DNA of 64,000 bases from Thereva unica. Taxonomy: Eukaryota > Arthropoda > Insecta > Diptera > Therevidae. The translations under genes and the position numbers were made by a program. A model generated the notes under the pieces. It saw nothing but the letters and a program-made list of their open reading frames with translations. It was not told the DNA's origin and did not search any database. This document shows, one piece after another, positions 52,201 to 62,659 of this stretch (position 1 is its first letter; the number at the start of each line of letters is the position of its first letter). The stretch lies in contig OX465286.1 of assembly GCA_949987705.1 (NCBI GenBank), forward strand, positions 11,451,092 to 11,515,091, given 5' to 3'.

Positions 52201-55200
52201 AATTGAAATTGATGATCAATATATTCATTCTAGTAATATTATTGAAATTGATGATAATGATATTATTTGGACTAATGATAATGATGATGATATAATTGAA
52301 ATTCATAATAATATAAATGATAATGATGATGATGTTAGTATTGTAGAAGTAAATAATGATATAAATGTTGTTAATAATTCAGCTATTTCACTTGAACAAT
52401 ACAAGGAAATATGCAATGAACGTCAAATAATATTTAGTTCAGCTGAAACAGCAGCTAATATTAATGAGCATTTAGAAAAAATTAAATTTAAAGAAGATTT
52501 TGATAATATTAAGCAAAAATGGCGTAAACATCAAGATATTGTTGATTTATTAAATGATTGGGATCAATTCACATCATTTTCTGATCAAGTAAATATTATT
52601 AAAGATAAAACAATTGATGATAAAGCTGCGGCTGGTGATCGATGTCAATTGTATTCACCAGTTCCATTAATGTTTGATGATGATATTATTTTAGATACAA
52701 CAGAAATGTCGTTAGATCGGTATTCATATTATGATAATGTATTATATGAAGAAGTGAATCAAGAATTAATGAAACATTTTCTAGAAAATAATAAGAAAGA
52801 TAGAAATCGGCAATCTACAGCTGCATATTATGGAACTAATTTAGATCCGAGAATGTCTCATAATAATACTGGCTTATATATACAATCTGGTAATCAAATT
52901 GGTGGTAACAAACAAATTGGTGATAATATAATAAAAAGACCAAGAGGTAGACCAAGAATACGTCCATTACCACCACAAACAGATAAATCAGATACAACAA
53001 ATATACCAAATACAGAAGAAGTAAATACATTGAAGAAAATAATTGAAGAAAGTCATAAAAGAATACCAAAACCAAGCCAGAAACTATTAGAAAAACTAGA
53101 AGGCTTACAACAATCGCGTAAAACACCCAAACCAACACAACAACAGCAACAACAACAACAGCAGCAGCAGCAATCACAACCACCAAAGATACAATCAACA
53201 ATAAATCGTAATAATAAAGATACAAAAACACAACAACAACAGTCAAAACAAGATGATACAAACGACAATAATACTGTTAAGCAGCCCGCGTATGCACGAA
53301 CAAGACGTTTAACATTAGCTCAATTGGAAACAACAACAACAAAAACAACACCAACAGCAAAAATAACATCAACAGCAAAAACAACAACAACACCACTAAC
53401 AACAAAAACAACAACAGCACCACCAACAACAAAAACAACAACAACAAAAACCGCAACAACAACACCACCAACAACAAAAACAGCAACAACAACAACAGCC
53501 GAATCAAAGCCATTACAAGAGAATTCATCGATTGCATTTAATACACGTAAACGTGCTAGAGAAGATTCAATATATATTGAGAAAAAACAAACCGATGAAA
53601 ATATATTATATGAGCCACGTTCTGGTGGTTATATGAATTTGCGTCGTATGTCACGTATTGATACAAGAAAATATTACGATGAATCAAGTCCTGAACGTGA
53701 TACACCAATCAATTTACGTAGATCAAATGTTGTTAATGTATTACAAGATCATCAAAAACAAAAACAACAAGATGGTATGATTGAAAATTATGAAAATATG
53801 GAATATGATATTAATAATCATACAGATAAAACAATTAATAAATCTAGTAATAATAATAATAATGCTGCTAGAGAGATGTTTTTTAAGAAAAAAGGTATTC
53901 GAAAACGTCGAAAACCAAAACGTGCATGGTGGGAGGTACGAACAACAAAACCACCAAAAAAACGTGCAAAATCTGTTGATGTACGTGTTAAGAAGAAAAC
54001 TGATGATGATATTGTTGAAGTTGTTGATCGTCGTCGATCAACATTTGTACCATCAAATCGGACATTTAATCGTCGCAGACAAATGCAGAGATTTTTAGCT
54101 GTTTGTCCAGAGCCACGTGATATACAGCAGACGCAACAAAAGCCACCAGAAATACCACGTAAATTATATCAGACTAGACGTAATACTATACATTTTAGTA
54201 GTGAAGGTGGTGGTGGTGGTAGTAATGATGTATTTGCATTGCCAGAAATACGTCGTAGATCTAGACGGGCAACTGTTTATTTTAAGGATAAGCATGATTT
54301 GGAAGAAATTATTGTTAATTCGGTTTGTTATAAAATATCAAAAGAATTAAAAGATGATGCAAAAATAATAATACAAAAACCGATTGTTTATGTTAGAAGA
54401 TGCGATGATGATGATGATAATAATTATGATGAAGGAAAAAATCGTGAAAATCAGATAAAAATTAATAAACAACAAGATGAACAACCGTATCAACAACATA
54501 ATACTAAACAACAGCAGAGAAATCATGATGGTAAGTCTAATTTAGAGGAACATCATGAAAAATGTTCATTACGTAAATCATCAATACAACCAGTGTCCGA
54601 ACAACATATTACAACAACTTATCCTGATTCTGATACTGAATCAGAATCATATTCCGAGACATCATCAGATTTTACATATAATCCCCGTCGGGCTAAATCA
54701 GTAATGTTACCGCGTTTAGGCTATAAGCCATATAATTTAAATTCGGTAATGTGCCCGAAATATGTGAAAAAAATCCGTTTAACTGGTATTAATAGCTCAA
54801 AAATCGCTGTTATTAATGAATCGAGCAGCAGCAGCCCATTTACTGAATATAGTGAATCTGTTGATCAATATGAATATAATGATAATAATCCACGTGGTGG
54901 CCGGAAAAATATTGATTGCCCCCCGCGTGTACCAGTCTGTCGTATAAAACGTATTAGTCAAAATGAAATGATAACTGAATTATCTGATATAATGATAAAT
55001 AATGTTACAAATGTTCAAACAAACAAAAAAACAACTGTAACAACAACAACAACAACAAACAAGCAAAATGATAATGTTAATAATGAAAATAATGTATTAT
55101 GTCCAACAGATATTATTGATGATAATATTAGTAGTAATGATGATGATAGTGATGATGAATATTACAGTCATAATAGCGATATACCAATTATAAAATTAAC

Positions 55201-58200
55201 ACAACAATTTGCTAATGGCAAACAGCAACAACAACAACAAAATAAATTATTAAAATTAAAAAATTTTAATATAAAATTAGATAAGCTAACAAATCGTACA
55301 TTATTAAAATATAAACAAAATATATTAGTTGGTGGTATTATTGTATCAAATCCATATATACATGTTAAAAGATTAAAAATCAATCAATTACCAGTTAAAA
55401 TCACAACAAATATGCAACAACAATTTAATAAACAAAAATCATCAAATAATAAAATGATTAAGAAACGTTTTAAAGCTGAAAAATTATTACAATTAATGCA
55501 AGGTACAACAACATATTATAATTTAAATAATATTTGTGATACTGTAAATTTATCCGATGTTGGTCAATTACCATCACAAGATTGGAATAACTTTTTTGAT
55601 ACATTTCATGTATCATCAGATGATGATGAATCAAATAATTCTGGTATAGATATACAACGTAAGCCACCAGATAAAATTATGCATATTGATAATGATTTAT
55701 CAAAAAATTGTAATATTAATGCGAATTTATCAAAAGATATAATAATTGATAAAGTAAATATAATAGATGAAACAGAATTAGCAGGAGAAACAGAAGCATC
55801 ATTAACAACAACAACAACAACACAAGCAACAGCATCAACAACAGCCGCTGCAGCAGCATCATCAGCATCAGCACCAACATCATCATCAACAACATCAACA
55901 ACAACACCACATGATCCACAAATTACACCAACAAAAAAAAATTATATGTTTGATATATATACAGTAATGGTTGAATCAGAATTTGATGCTGATCATCAAA
56001 ATGATCCATTATTTTTATATAAAGATAATAATGATTGTAAAAATAATAAATTAATTGAATCATCGGATATTTTTTTAGCCATAGCTGCTAGGCTTATCGC
56101 CAAAAGTCTAGCAGTTAAAAATAATATAAAAAATAATAATAATAATAATAAAAAAAATTTCAATAAGGCATTGGATGATACAATTAAATTTTTATTACCA
56201 CAAATATTAGAATTGAATTCATTAAATAATAATAATAATAAACAAAATGATATATTATTATTAAAATGCCAAAAATGTTATGGTAAATGTATTTGTAAAC
56301 GTAATAATAATAATATAAAATTAAATGATAAAATTAATAATAATAATAATAATAAAAAGATGTTTGATAGTAATATTAATAATAATAATGATAAGGGAAA
56401 TATGGCGTCATCCCTATCAAAAAAAAATTTACAATATGATAAATGCTCAAATGATATAAAATTTCCAGCTTATCATGAATTAAAAAATTTAATATTTCGT
56501 AGTTCATTGGGTGAGAAACTTCTTAAAATACTTATTAAAAATAATAATGATGATGATCGTCGTAATGATGATAATGATAACAAAAATAATAATAATAATA
56601 ATAATGAAAATATAAATGATAAAGTAATAATAAAAGATGAATGTTGTAATAATAATAATAATAATAATAACAGTAATACTAATAATAATAATTCAAACCC
56701 AAATAATTATTCTGGTTCAATATCAAATCGGGTTTTCTGTAATGTACCCGGCTTTCATACATTAGAATATTTTACAGCACCATCCTATCAATGTTTACCA
56801 GTTGTTAGAATTGTCCATTCAACATTACCATTAGAGGATAAATTAAATACAATACAAACGGCTAATGATAATGATGATAATAATGATAATCGTAATATAA
56901 ATTGTACAACACAAGCTATTGTTACAACAAATGGTACAACAAAAGCAACATATATACCAATTATAAATAAAACATTTCGTAATACAACAACAACAAATAT
57001 ACAACATCAAAATATTGATAATAATACAACAACAACATCTGGTAATTTAAGAATAATAATACCACAACAGCATCAACAACAGCAACAACAAACAACATCA
57101 ATAACAACAAATAAAAATATAACAACAACAGCACCAGCATCAGCAGCTGCTGCCATGTTAAAAATTGATCATCAAAAAGATATTATTGATAATAATAGGC
57201 AAACAGCAAAATTGGAGCCAAATATTGTTGTATTAGGATGTAATAATAATAGTAAATTAATATCAATGAAAAAAGAAGAAAGATTAATATTTACAACACC
57301 AGTTAGTAATTCAATAATACATGATAGTAGTATTATAACAAAGCCACAAGCAACAGTACAACAATGCCGTTTGGTACAAACTATAAAAACAAATCCAAAA
57401 TTGACAACAACAACAACAACAACAAATGAGAAATATTTACTTGGTGCTACAACAACAACAACAACAACACATCAAAATAATATATTACCATTACAATTTA
57501 TATATAAATCTGAAGGTGGTATGATACAATTAACACCAGTATCAAGTACAATTAACTTAACAAAAGATGTTAAGGCAATATCTGTTGTTAAACATAATGA
57601 TTTTAAACATCCATTAATAACAACAACAACAACAAATGATACATCTATAGCATCAGCATCATCATCATCAGAAACATTAACAACACAAAATTCTACAACA
57701 ACAACAACAACAACACAACCATTATCAGTAATTAGTACTAGATCAATATATGAAGAGAATTATGCAAAATTTATACATCAAACATCAACGCAACATCATC
57801 ATCATCATCAGCATCATCAACAAAATACAACATCAATTGTTCGTACAATATTACAAAATGATATTCAGCCAGTTATTGATATGTCTGTTAATACAACAAC
57901 AACAACAGCATCATCTACATCATCATCATCATCGTCATCATTACCAGAATTTAATCAAGCATTTGGTAAAAGTGTTTATCAAGATGGTGGTGGTAATGAT
58001 ATAATATTAAATACTGATAAAATTAAAAATAATATTGATATAATAAAGAATGATATTGATAAAAATAATCAGCAGCAACAACAGACACAACAACATCAGC
58101 AACAGCTGCATCAACAACCGCATCATCAACAACCGCATCATCATCATCATCAACAGCATCATCAACGTATAACTGGTGGAATATTATTAACAAAACAAAA

Positions 58201-61200
58201 TATTAAAGCATTAACCCGACCGATTGTTACAACAGTTGTAACAACAGAAGCATCAACAAAAAATAAATTTACAAATACAATGCCAACAGGAGCTAGATTG
58301 GTATCAGCAGCTAGACAACAGATTAAAATAATACAGGCTGATGTTAGTAGTAGTAGTAGTAGTAGTAGTAGTAATAGTAGTAGTAATAATAATAATAACA
58401 ATAATAATAATATCAGTTCAACAGAAATAAGTTGTTCAACATCATCATTATCTACATCAACAAATGAGCAACGTACAACAACAACATTATTAAGTCCAGT
58501 TCATATATCTGTGCCAATTGTTCAACAACCAACAGTACAGGCAAGATTTGTACGACCAATATTTCATATAACACAAAATCAATTACCAAATGGTGGTATT
58601 GCAGCTGTATCAACAAATCAACAAGTTATTGTTAATTCATCACGTGTAGCGGCAACTGTTACTAATAATAATAATAATAAATTGAGAAGCTATACTGTTG
58701 ATAATTTATTATCAACAACATCATCAATTAATGGAAATAATAATTCAAATAATAATAATATAATACCATCAACAACAACAACAGTAACAAAATTAAAATG
58801 TTTACCAACATTATCAGCTGTAAAAAAAATTAATGATAAACAAAATTTAATTGATATTAAAAATAATAATAATAATAATAAAAAACAGAAAAATGAAGAA
58901 CAATTTGATAATTCAACATTGGAACAATTAAGAGAATTTGATTTAGTATTAGAACAGGTTAAGGAGCGTAGTATAACAACATCAATAGCAGCATCTACAC
59001 CGGCAACAATTATTAATAATAATAATAATAATAATAATAAAAATTATAAAATATCAGATATAACTAATAATTTAATAAAACATCAGCCACAACAGCAACA
59101 ACATCATCATCATATAACACTTATAAATCCACAAGATATGTTTAATACAAAATTGAATATGCCAATTAATAATAATAATAATAATAAAATTGATGAACAA
59201 CAACAACAAAAAGGTAATTTCTCATCGATATTACAAAAATCACCAGTTGTTGTATTATCAAATAATACAAATCAAGTACGTGTTGTTAGTACAACATCAA
59301 AACAGCTTAATTATTTGGAAAAAGCTAATATACAACATGGTGATATATTAACAGCTGATAGTACATTAACATTATCACCAGATAAACAACAACATACAAT
59401 ATTATCATCATCATCATCATCGGCAGCATCATCATCAACAACTGCATCAGCTGCTACATTATCAACAACAAAATCACGTTTAATGACAACAAAATCAACA
59501 ATAACAAAATCAACAATACCAGCTATACCATCAACAGTAACATTTACACAACAAAAATTAACAAAGCCACAAGAAGATGAACAAACAGTACAGCGTATTT
59601 ATGATATATTAGCTGAATATGCTGAACAATTACGTAATTCACCAGATTTAAATAATAAGCCAGCACCACGGCGACGATCAAATCCATTAAATACAAATGG
59701 TAATAATAATGGTAATGGTGGTAGTAATAATAATAATAATAATAATAATTCAACAACAACAAATAATTCAAAAAAACGTAAAACATTTAATCAAAAAAGT
59801 TTAGATGGTACATCAATAATAACAGATTTTGATCAATTAATGGATAGCGAAGATAGCTCATGTGGTGGCAATTCATCAATATATAATCGTTCACCAATGC
59901 ATGATTCATCAGCATCTGTTGATAATTCAAATCAATTTTGTGGTGTTGGTGGTGGTAGTAATAATAGTAGTAATAATACAAGACAGCAACAATTAATACA
60001 AACTGATACAGATGGTATATTTGCATTAGTTGAAACAACAACAAAAGCATTGCCAACATCGACTTTAACTAAAGTTAATCATACTATACATCATCATCAG
60101 CATCAACAACAACAACAACAACAGCAGCAGCAGCAACAAATATCAACAGCAACAATTACACCAAAGGTATTAAATTTAGATACAACAGCAACAACAAATG
60201 ATAATAATAGTCATCAATCAAGTAAGACAACAGCATTATTTGTACCAGGTAGATATTTATTACCAATAAATGCTATTAAAAATGATATTGATCTACAATC
60301 TGGTGGTGGTGGTGAACAAAAAATCTTACATCCAACAACATTACGTGCAACAGCAACAACAACAACAGCACATAATAATATTGATACAACACAGAATACA
60401 TTTAAGCCAATTACAATACAAAATTTACATCAGCCAAATAATTTTATACGCCGTGATCAGGGTACAACAATGTCGTCGAATAATAATAACAATATTAATA
60501 ATAATAATAATCAATATCATCATAAAACAGCAATTGTTTTTCAGGCACAATCAACTGAATTAATAAATGGTAATAATAATATGATTAATAATAATAATAA
60601 AAAGAAACAACAATTAAAAATTGTTGAAGTATCACCGATTAAGTCATCTGCATCAGCAGCAGTAGTACCATCATTAACAACTGATTCTGGTGAATTATAT
60701 ATAAATCAGCCATCAGCAAATTCATTACAACAAACAAATAATAATAATAATAAAGTTCATGAGACAAGTGTTATAACTAAAACAATATCATTGAAGCATG
60801 AAGAATTAAAAAAGCATTTATTTGGTACAAATAGAAATTCACAAAATACTTATCTATTATCATTAAGTCCATTATCTGGTACATCTATATCGGCATCAGC
60901 AACATCATCATCATTGTCATCTACAGTATCATCATCAATTGCTGCTTCAACAACAGCTGTTATTGAAACATTATCTACGTCATCAACAACAACATCATCA
61001 TCAACAGCAACAACAAATAATAATAATCCACCGGTAAAATTACTACAAATTGATAATAATAATCATAATAATATAATAAATCGTAAATGCCCAGATAATA
61101 ATAATATTAATAAAATAAAAAATAATTTACGTTTAGAAAGCTATCATGGTACTAGTCGTATATTAACACAATTAACTGAAGGCAGAAAATTGGCAATGGA

Positions 61201-62659
61201 ACGTGAATTGAAATTTCAAAATAGCCTATCTGATGAATGCGAAGATTTGGGTGTTGATGAGCCAAGCACTAGTGATTTATTCCCAGAAGCTGATTTATTA
61301 TTTGATACAAATACATTTGAGAATAATAGTCAAGATAATAATAATGATGATGATGATGATGAATTGCCACAACAACATACTGCAGCAACAACAACATCAA
61401 TTATAATTGATGATAATAATAAACAAAAACAACGTTTAACACAAATTAAAGATATTAATAAAACAATATCTGCACAAAAATTATCAAATAATGTAACAAT
61501 GAAAAATTGGTCAAATAATAATAATAATAACAATAATAATACAAAATGTCGTAGTACATTATTTAATTTAGAAAATTTAACAACTCCAGCTAATTTAAAA
61601 AAGATACAAAGCTTAAGAGAAGTTATTGGATGGGATACTGATACTGAACCAGTTAATAATACAATTAATAATAATAATAACAATAAAAATACATCAAATT
61701 TCGTTATACAGCATACATCCAACAATCAAACATTTTTAAATTCAATTACTAATAATAATAATAATAAATCACAAAATTTATTAATAAATAATATAAATAA
61801 ATCAATTATAACAAAGCCAGATAATATAAATTCTTCAACATCATCAATTGGTAGTAGCAGCACATCATTAACATATTTATTAAAAGACAACTCAATTATA
61901 TCAACAAATGAATTCAATGATGATCATCAGAATCATCATCAAAATCAGAATAATCATCATCAGCAACAACAACAACAACAACAACCACAACAACCACAGC
62001 AAATTTGCCGAAAGAGACGAATATCAACGCGTGCAACAATACGAAAATCAAATTGCCCATGCTGTACAACAACAACAACAACAGCATCATCATCATCATC
62101 AGCGTCGTCATTGTCATCATCGACGCTATTAAGTTCATCAACACAAACATATACAACAATAACATGTCCAAAAGATAATAATAAATTAAATATGAATCGA
62201 TCTAGAATTGTATCATATACATCATCATCATTACCACCAACTAGTAATAAAAGGATGCGTTCAATTAAAGTAAATACATCATCCATAAATACAAAATTAA
62301 ATCATTTAACACCGATTAGTACGCAATATTTAAAAGTTGATAAAATATTATCATCAACAAACAACACGTATGATGGTGGTCATGCTGTTGGTAGTGGTGG
62401 TTGTCATATTATTATTAATAATAATAATAATAATAATAATAATGATGATGATTATGAAGTATCATCAACATCATCAATAAGAAATAATATACAATCTGCT
62501 GGTGGTATAATTGCAACAACAGCATCACCACCATCTTTATCATCATCACTATCTTCAACATCATCATCATCGTCATTATCATCATCATCATCAACATCGC
62601 CACAATCACGACGAATGATTATAACAAATCGAATGATTAAGTCAACAGCTAAAAGATAA
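31210..62659 (+). CDS. Giant (~5,415-residue) nuclear-type protein, ZNF292/RLF-like N-terminus
   Basis: Exons 31210-31621, 31688-31929, 42407-42718 and 47378-62659; donors GTAAGT/GTAAGC, acceptors TTTAG/ACAG, frame open throughout. Residues 1 to about 420 are a conserved helical region. The order NRLLSVLRGDPWEV, EFLTEERG, ILDVYLCFLHKFG and ARKLFLTAISKKHIYL resembles the N-terminus of vertebrate ZNF292/RLF; this is a pattern comparison from memory, so tentative. No C2H2 zinc fingers were found. Two AT-hooks, GRPRGRPP (about 821) and RPRGRPR (about 2176), suggest binding to AT-rich DNA. An acidic block (about 1637-1980) repeats I-I-x-I-D-D motifs. A basic patch (RKRRKPKRAWWEV, about 2495) may be a nuclear signal. 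The rest is N/T/S/Q/H runs with conserved-looking islands: FHTLEYFTAPSYQCLP (about 3445), TVQRIYDILAEYAEQLRNSP (about 4390) and DEPSTSDLFPEADLLFD (about 4950). A chromatin or transcription role is inferred. Introns 2 and 3 are full of transposons. Confidence 0.85.
32199..32395 (-). pseudogene. RTE-type 3' end relic
   Basis: The minus strand reads LGITNWGELARRRDDWKKRL then GGARVLQEL, the terminal segment of an RTE polyprotein. It is followed by a TTAAGAAGAAG tail (antisense of CTTCTTCTTAA at 32199). It lies in the 10.5-kb intron, antisense to the giant gene. Confidence 0.65.
32400..33190 (-). pseudogene. Retroelement RNase H relic, split by a MITE
   Basis: The minus strand has VFQAELDDLLA then DSQATMRTIRSSRTMSKLIW (33130-33012). 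After the MITE at 32524-33009 it continues as SELGVFNPVTLIWILGRHGF (32520-32460). This order (acidic E, SDSQAAL, VTLxWVPGH) is RNase H of R1/Jockey/I-type elements. Frame damage exists on both sides. Confidence 0.7.
32524..33009. repeat. MITE with TAA target duplication
   Basis: Ends GGCTGCTTACACACCAAA and its reverse complement TTTGGTGTGTAAGCAGCC. TAA flanks it on both sides (32521-32523, 33010-33012). The outer parts repeat TCGACATCGACACGACACGA; an ~80-bp unit containing ATTCACACTGAATTCGACAT is tandemly repeated (about 32625 and 32705). A 3-bp TAA duplication fits PIF/Harbinger-type insertion. Confidence 0.85.
33480..34110 (-). pseudogene. R1/Jockey-type C-terminal relic
   Basis: The minus strand shows VERWVIWQHGEVSYFLTQFL and SGHECYRAYLHRF (about 34070-33950). 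In another frame, LLFKCPRFAEHSAVLEAVA, QLTPENILDHMIRSADMW and a basic end follow (33904-33680). This is the classic cysteine-containing terminus (HGEV.Y.LTQ.LSGHGCFRAYL..., CPRF) of R1-type elements. Antisense to the host gene. Confidence 0.75.
34321..34640 (-). pseudogene. RTE-type endonuclease relic
   Basis: The minus strand carries NNYTRRNFGVGFCALKPLIN then NVIDHLA, which matches the GFGV...VIDxxPVNERIC entry to the endonuclease domain in RTE elements. The rest is lost. Antisense to the host gene. Confidence 0.55.
35280..35468. repeat. Palindromic MITE, copy 8
   Basis: A 189-bp copy with a shortened left arm (deletion after GTCGAGTCGTCACC). Spacer ACTCAACTTAGCATTTCCAC. TAA flanks both ends (35277-35279, 35469-35471). 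It is inserted inside the RTE relic 35060-36660. Confidence 0.9.
35843..36166 (+). mobile_element. RTE 3' fragment, family A
   Basis: A 5'-truncated copy whose frame reads KCRLRWFGHVCRMDEDRLPR, KLLWRDRPAGWRIQRSAPKK and ends YPLRGRPARTAS before the GGATCAAAGAAGAAGAA tail. It is nearly identical to the C-terminus of the copy at 40868-41721. It lies in an opposite-strand RTE relic of another family. No clear target duplication. Confidence 0.85.
36661..37059. other. Unassigned intron DNA
   Basis: Even base composition, probably old repeat sequence. No domain recognised. Confidence 0.35.
37060..37378 (-). pseudogene. RTE-type relic
   Basis: The minus strand reads RLLKANKPYYSLSRFFKCKP then LTITEE, matching the KIAKANKxYxxL...LTRKTK segment that precedes the YKTxIRPVVTY motif of RTE polyproteins. 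Further matches are broken by frameshifts. Antisense to the host gene. Confidence 0.5.
37489..37569. repeat. Short inverted repeat (14-bp arms)
   Basis: AACGTTGGACGCTT (37489-37502) and AAGCGTCCAACGTT (37556-37569) are perfect complements around a 53-bp loop. It may be the end pair of a small MITE or chance secondary structure. Confidence 0.5.
37570..38317. other. Unassigned intron DNA
   Basis: No domain, repeat or splice structure recognised. Confidence 0.35.
38318..38820. repeat. MITE with CTTATTCTCGTTGTCGA ends
   Basis: AGCCTTATTCTCGTTGTCGA at 38318 pairs with TCGACAACGAGAATAAGGCT ending at 38820. Inside, further inverted similarities (GGTATTCTCATTG at 38370 against CAACGAGAATACC at 38741) suggest a nested foldback structure. 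AT-rich middle, no coding capacity. Confidence 0.8.
39414..39537. repeat. Small foldback MITE
   Basis: GCAGCACAGAAGTCGTTTCA at the left pairs with TGAAACGACTTCTGTGCTGT at the right; the pairing extends imperfectly into a GGGGCGG/CACCCC end. About 124 bp. It interrupts the RNase H relic. Confidence 0.75.
39597..39743. repeat. Palindromic MITE of about 147 bp
   Basis: GGCCGGGCGCCCACTGAAAT and TGGTGTGGCAG on the left pair with CTGCCACACCACGTCAGTGG and GCGCTTGGCC on the right; GAGGTTTTGGC inside also pairs with GCCAAAACCTC. It interrupts the RNase H relic between two codon blocks. Confidence 0.8.
39961..40405. other. Unassigned intron DNA
   Basis: Probably the N-terminal part of the retroelement relic to the left, too decayed to read. 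Nothing else seen. Confidence 0.35.
40410..40660 (+). pseudogene. RTE-type relic
   Basis: The + strand has RLVLYYGSETWAMT, then with frame changes EEQVNRFERKVLRC and RRRYNNELYEFLDDAEFATF. This is the (I)RPxxxYGSETW...FERKILR...RxNxELY segment of RTE polyproteins. It is one of few sense-oriented relics in this intron. Confidence 0.7.
40661..40862. repeat. MITE with TATTCTAAAAG ends
   Basis: Left GCCCGTATTCTAAAAGCAGT and right (reverse complement ACCCGCTTATTCTAAAAGTG) form imperfect inverted ends of about 25 bp around ~150 bp. No clear target duplication. Confidence 0.6.
40868..41721 (-). mobile_element. RTE copy, family A, 5'-truncated, with target duplication
   Basis: GGGTAAGACT on both sides (40858-40867, 41722-41731) is the target duplication. 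The minus-strand frames run from NFVTDLMFADT through TKVLTTDGSRASVHLDGTQI and VSRLKYLGSLVEETKVAS to QLRWFGHVCRIDDDRLPRKL and YPLRGRPARTAS, then the tail GGATCAAAGAAAGAAGAA. Compared with the copy at 46128, a 7-codon stretch including the second catalytic Asp of the FADD box is missing in frame. About 12 bp between the last homologous base and the duplication are unexplained. Antisense to the host gene. Confidence 0.88.
41975..42178. repeat. Palindromic MITE, copy 9
   Basis: A 204-bp copy with a deletion near its left end (GGCCCCTGTCACGACACGAC). Spacer AACTCAACTTAGCATTTCCA; right end CGACTTTCAGCACAGGGGCC. TAT flanks both sides (41972-41974, 42179-42181). It ends about 230 bp before the acceptor of the third exon of the giant gene. 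Confidence 0.9.
42780..43047 (-). pseudogene. RTE-type reverse transcriptase relic
   Basis: The minus strand reads LYDEAESTILRDGQLSNPIT then TGVKQGCPFSPLLF, the xGVKQGCPLSPLLF palm motif of RTE reverse transcriptases with its preceding strand. The frame decays after it. It starts about 60 bp after the third exon's donor. Antisense. Confidence 0.7.
43048..43372 (-). other. Possible further retroelement debris
   Basis: A 91-codon minus-strand frame (43034-43309) contains EASDLLEEMSLTKDTAAENW, which may belong to the same RTE relic. No motif proves it. Confidence 0.3.
43373..44765 (-). pseudogene. Jockey/CR1-type reverse transcriptase relic, split by a SINE
   Basis: The minus strand from 44765 reads SESDPHTISAGIPQGSILSP then ALFLVFINDLLS (RT palm). 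After the SINE at 44073-44536 it continues VEFNALKTKYCLLSNKTA (about 44050-43990), then AGPASNTTRI, GPKTHINKVQ, HPFQLIGNSAICSSIGSLNP and RTFRFRNSFITRTTRLWNNL then PQSAFP at the C-terminus (43373-43744). The order fits Jockey/CR1-type elements. Frameshifts and the insertion show it is dead. Antisense to the host gene. Confidence 0.78.
44073..44536 (+). mobile_element. tRNA-derived SINE, copy 2
   Basis: Same family as 21264-21690. A-box-like GGTAGTCTAGGAGTAAGGCA, B box GGGTTCGATTCCCGG (44126-44140), shared body (GCGCATGTCATCGGTTGGTT, CAACTCGTTTCAGGAGGCAT, CTAGAGCTGCTGTTCGACAT) and an A tail (44526-44536). It is inserted inside the reverse transcriptase relic 43373-44765. Confidence 0.9.
44770..45003 (+). 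pseudogene. RTE 3' fragment, family B
   Basis: The + strand reads KWNWSGHTMRRESENL, then RSRRAGRPRTTWRRTL and SWSELRGVAQNRVRWRATVS ending in YPMRD-stop. It is closely similar to the copy at 63478-64000. Stops and frame changes are present. Confidence 0.8.
45004..45527. other. Unassigned intron DNA
   Basis: Nothing recognised; AT-rich from about 45240. Confidence 0.35.
45528..46105 (+). mobile_element. Internally deleted mariner element
   Basis: Inverted ends of 35 bp starting CGAGGTGTGGCTATTAAATA with one mismatch, flanked by TA (45526-45527, 46106-46107). At 578 bp it is less than half the usual ~1.3 kb. The element keeps both ends and could still be moved by a transposase supplied elsewhere. 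Confidence 0.93.
45711..46040 (+). pseudogene. Mariner transposase remnant, N- and C-termini fused
   Basis: A 109-codon open frame. The first ~11 residues (MLSVTVEQRIV) are joined in frame to the C-terminal third (THSALSVKRFLAKFSIPVLD, YSPDLAPCDFYLFPKVKSAL, and a basic end ERCRDRGGVYIVGDN). The DNA-binding region and the first two catalytic Asp residues are deleted; the third, in SPDLAPCD, remains. It cannot be an active transposase. The frame stays open, so a short peptide could still be made. Confidence 0.9.
46128..46595 (+). pseudogene. RTE reverse transcriptase fragment, family A
   Basis: The + strand frame reads VIKLLQASYDDSTSSVGIRS, SIQTGIRQGDVVSPLLFNVV, LMFADDSAVFADTDAEATDI and VSRLKYLGSLVEETKVA. 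It is the palm and FADD box of RT, almost identical in its right half to the antisense copy at 41410-41710. Both ends are truncated, and there is no tail at the right end (46595). Confidence 0.85.
46596..47377. other. End of intron 3 of the giant gene, unassigned
   Basis: AT-rich DNA up to the acceptor TAATTACAG (ending 47377). Two similar passages, AATCATAGTGGCGTAAGTCA (46888) and the antisense TGACTTACGCCACTATGACT (47286), form an inverted repeat about 400 bp apart, possibly the ends of a further MITE (about 46880-47310). Confidence 0.45.
51319..52350 (+). repeat. Region encoding an acidic array of SUMO-interaction-like motifs
   Basis: Within the giant exon, about 340 residues carry about 17 copies of a short hydrophobic strand followed by acidic residues: KIIEITDD, IVVIDDD, NVVIDDDD (twice), NIIDIDDD, NIIEIDD (repeatedly), NIIVIDD, EIIIIDN, NLIDICDD, NVIEIDD and others. 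The pattern (V/I)(V/I)x(V/I) next to D/E is the consensus of SUMO-interacting motifs. Two tandem duplications are visible: a TTNHHNN(V/I)TNVV unit three times (51470-51620) and NNIIEIDDQSIDVS twice (51880-51965). Confidence 0.6.

Noticed and set aside
53277..53537. Long minus-strand frames rich in Leu/Val opposite the giant exon (also near 55716, 58162, 59787, 61914)
   Set aside because: They are the complements of CAA, ACA, TCA and AAT runs in the real gene. No start context, domain or splice structure supports them.
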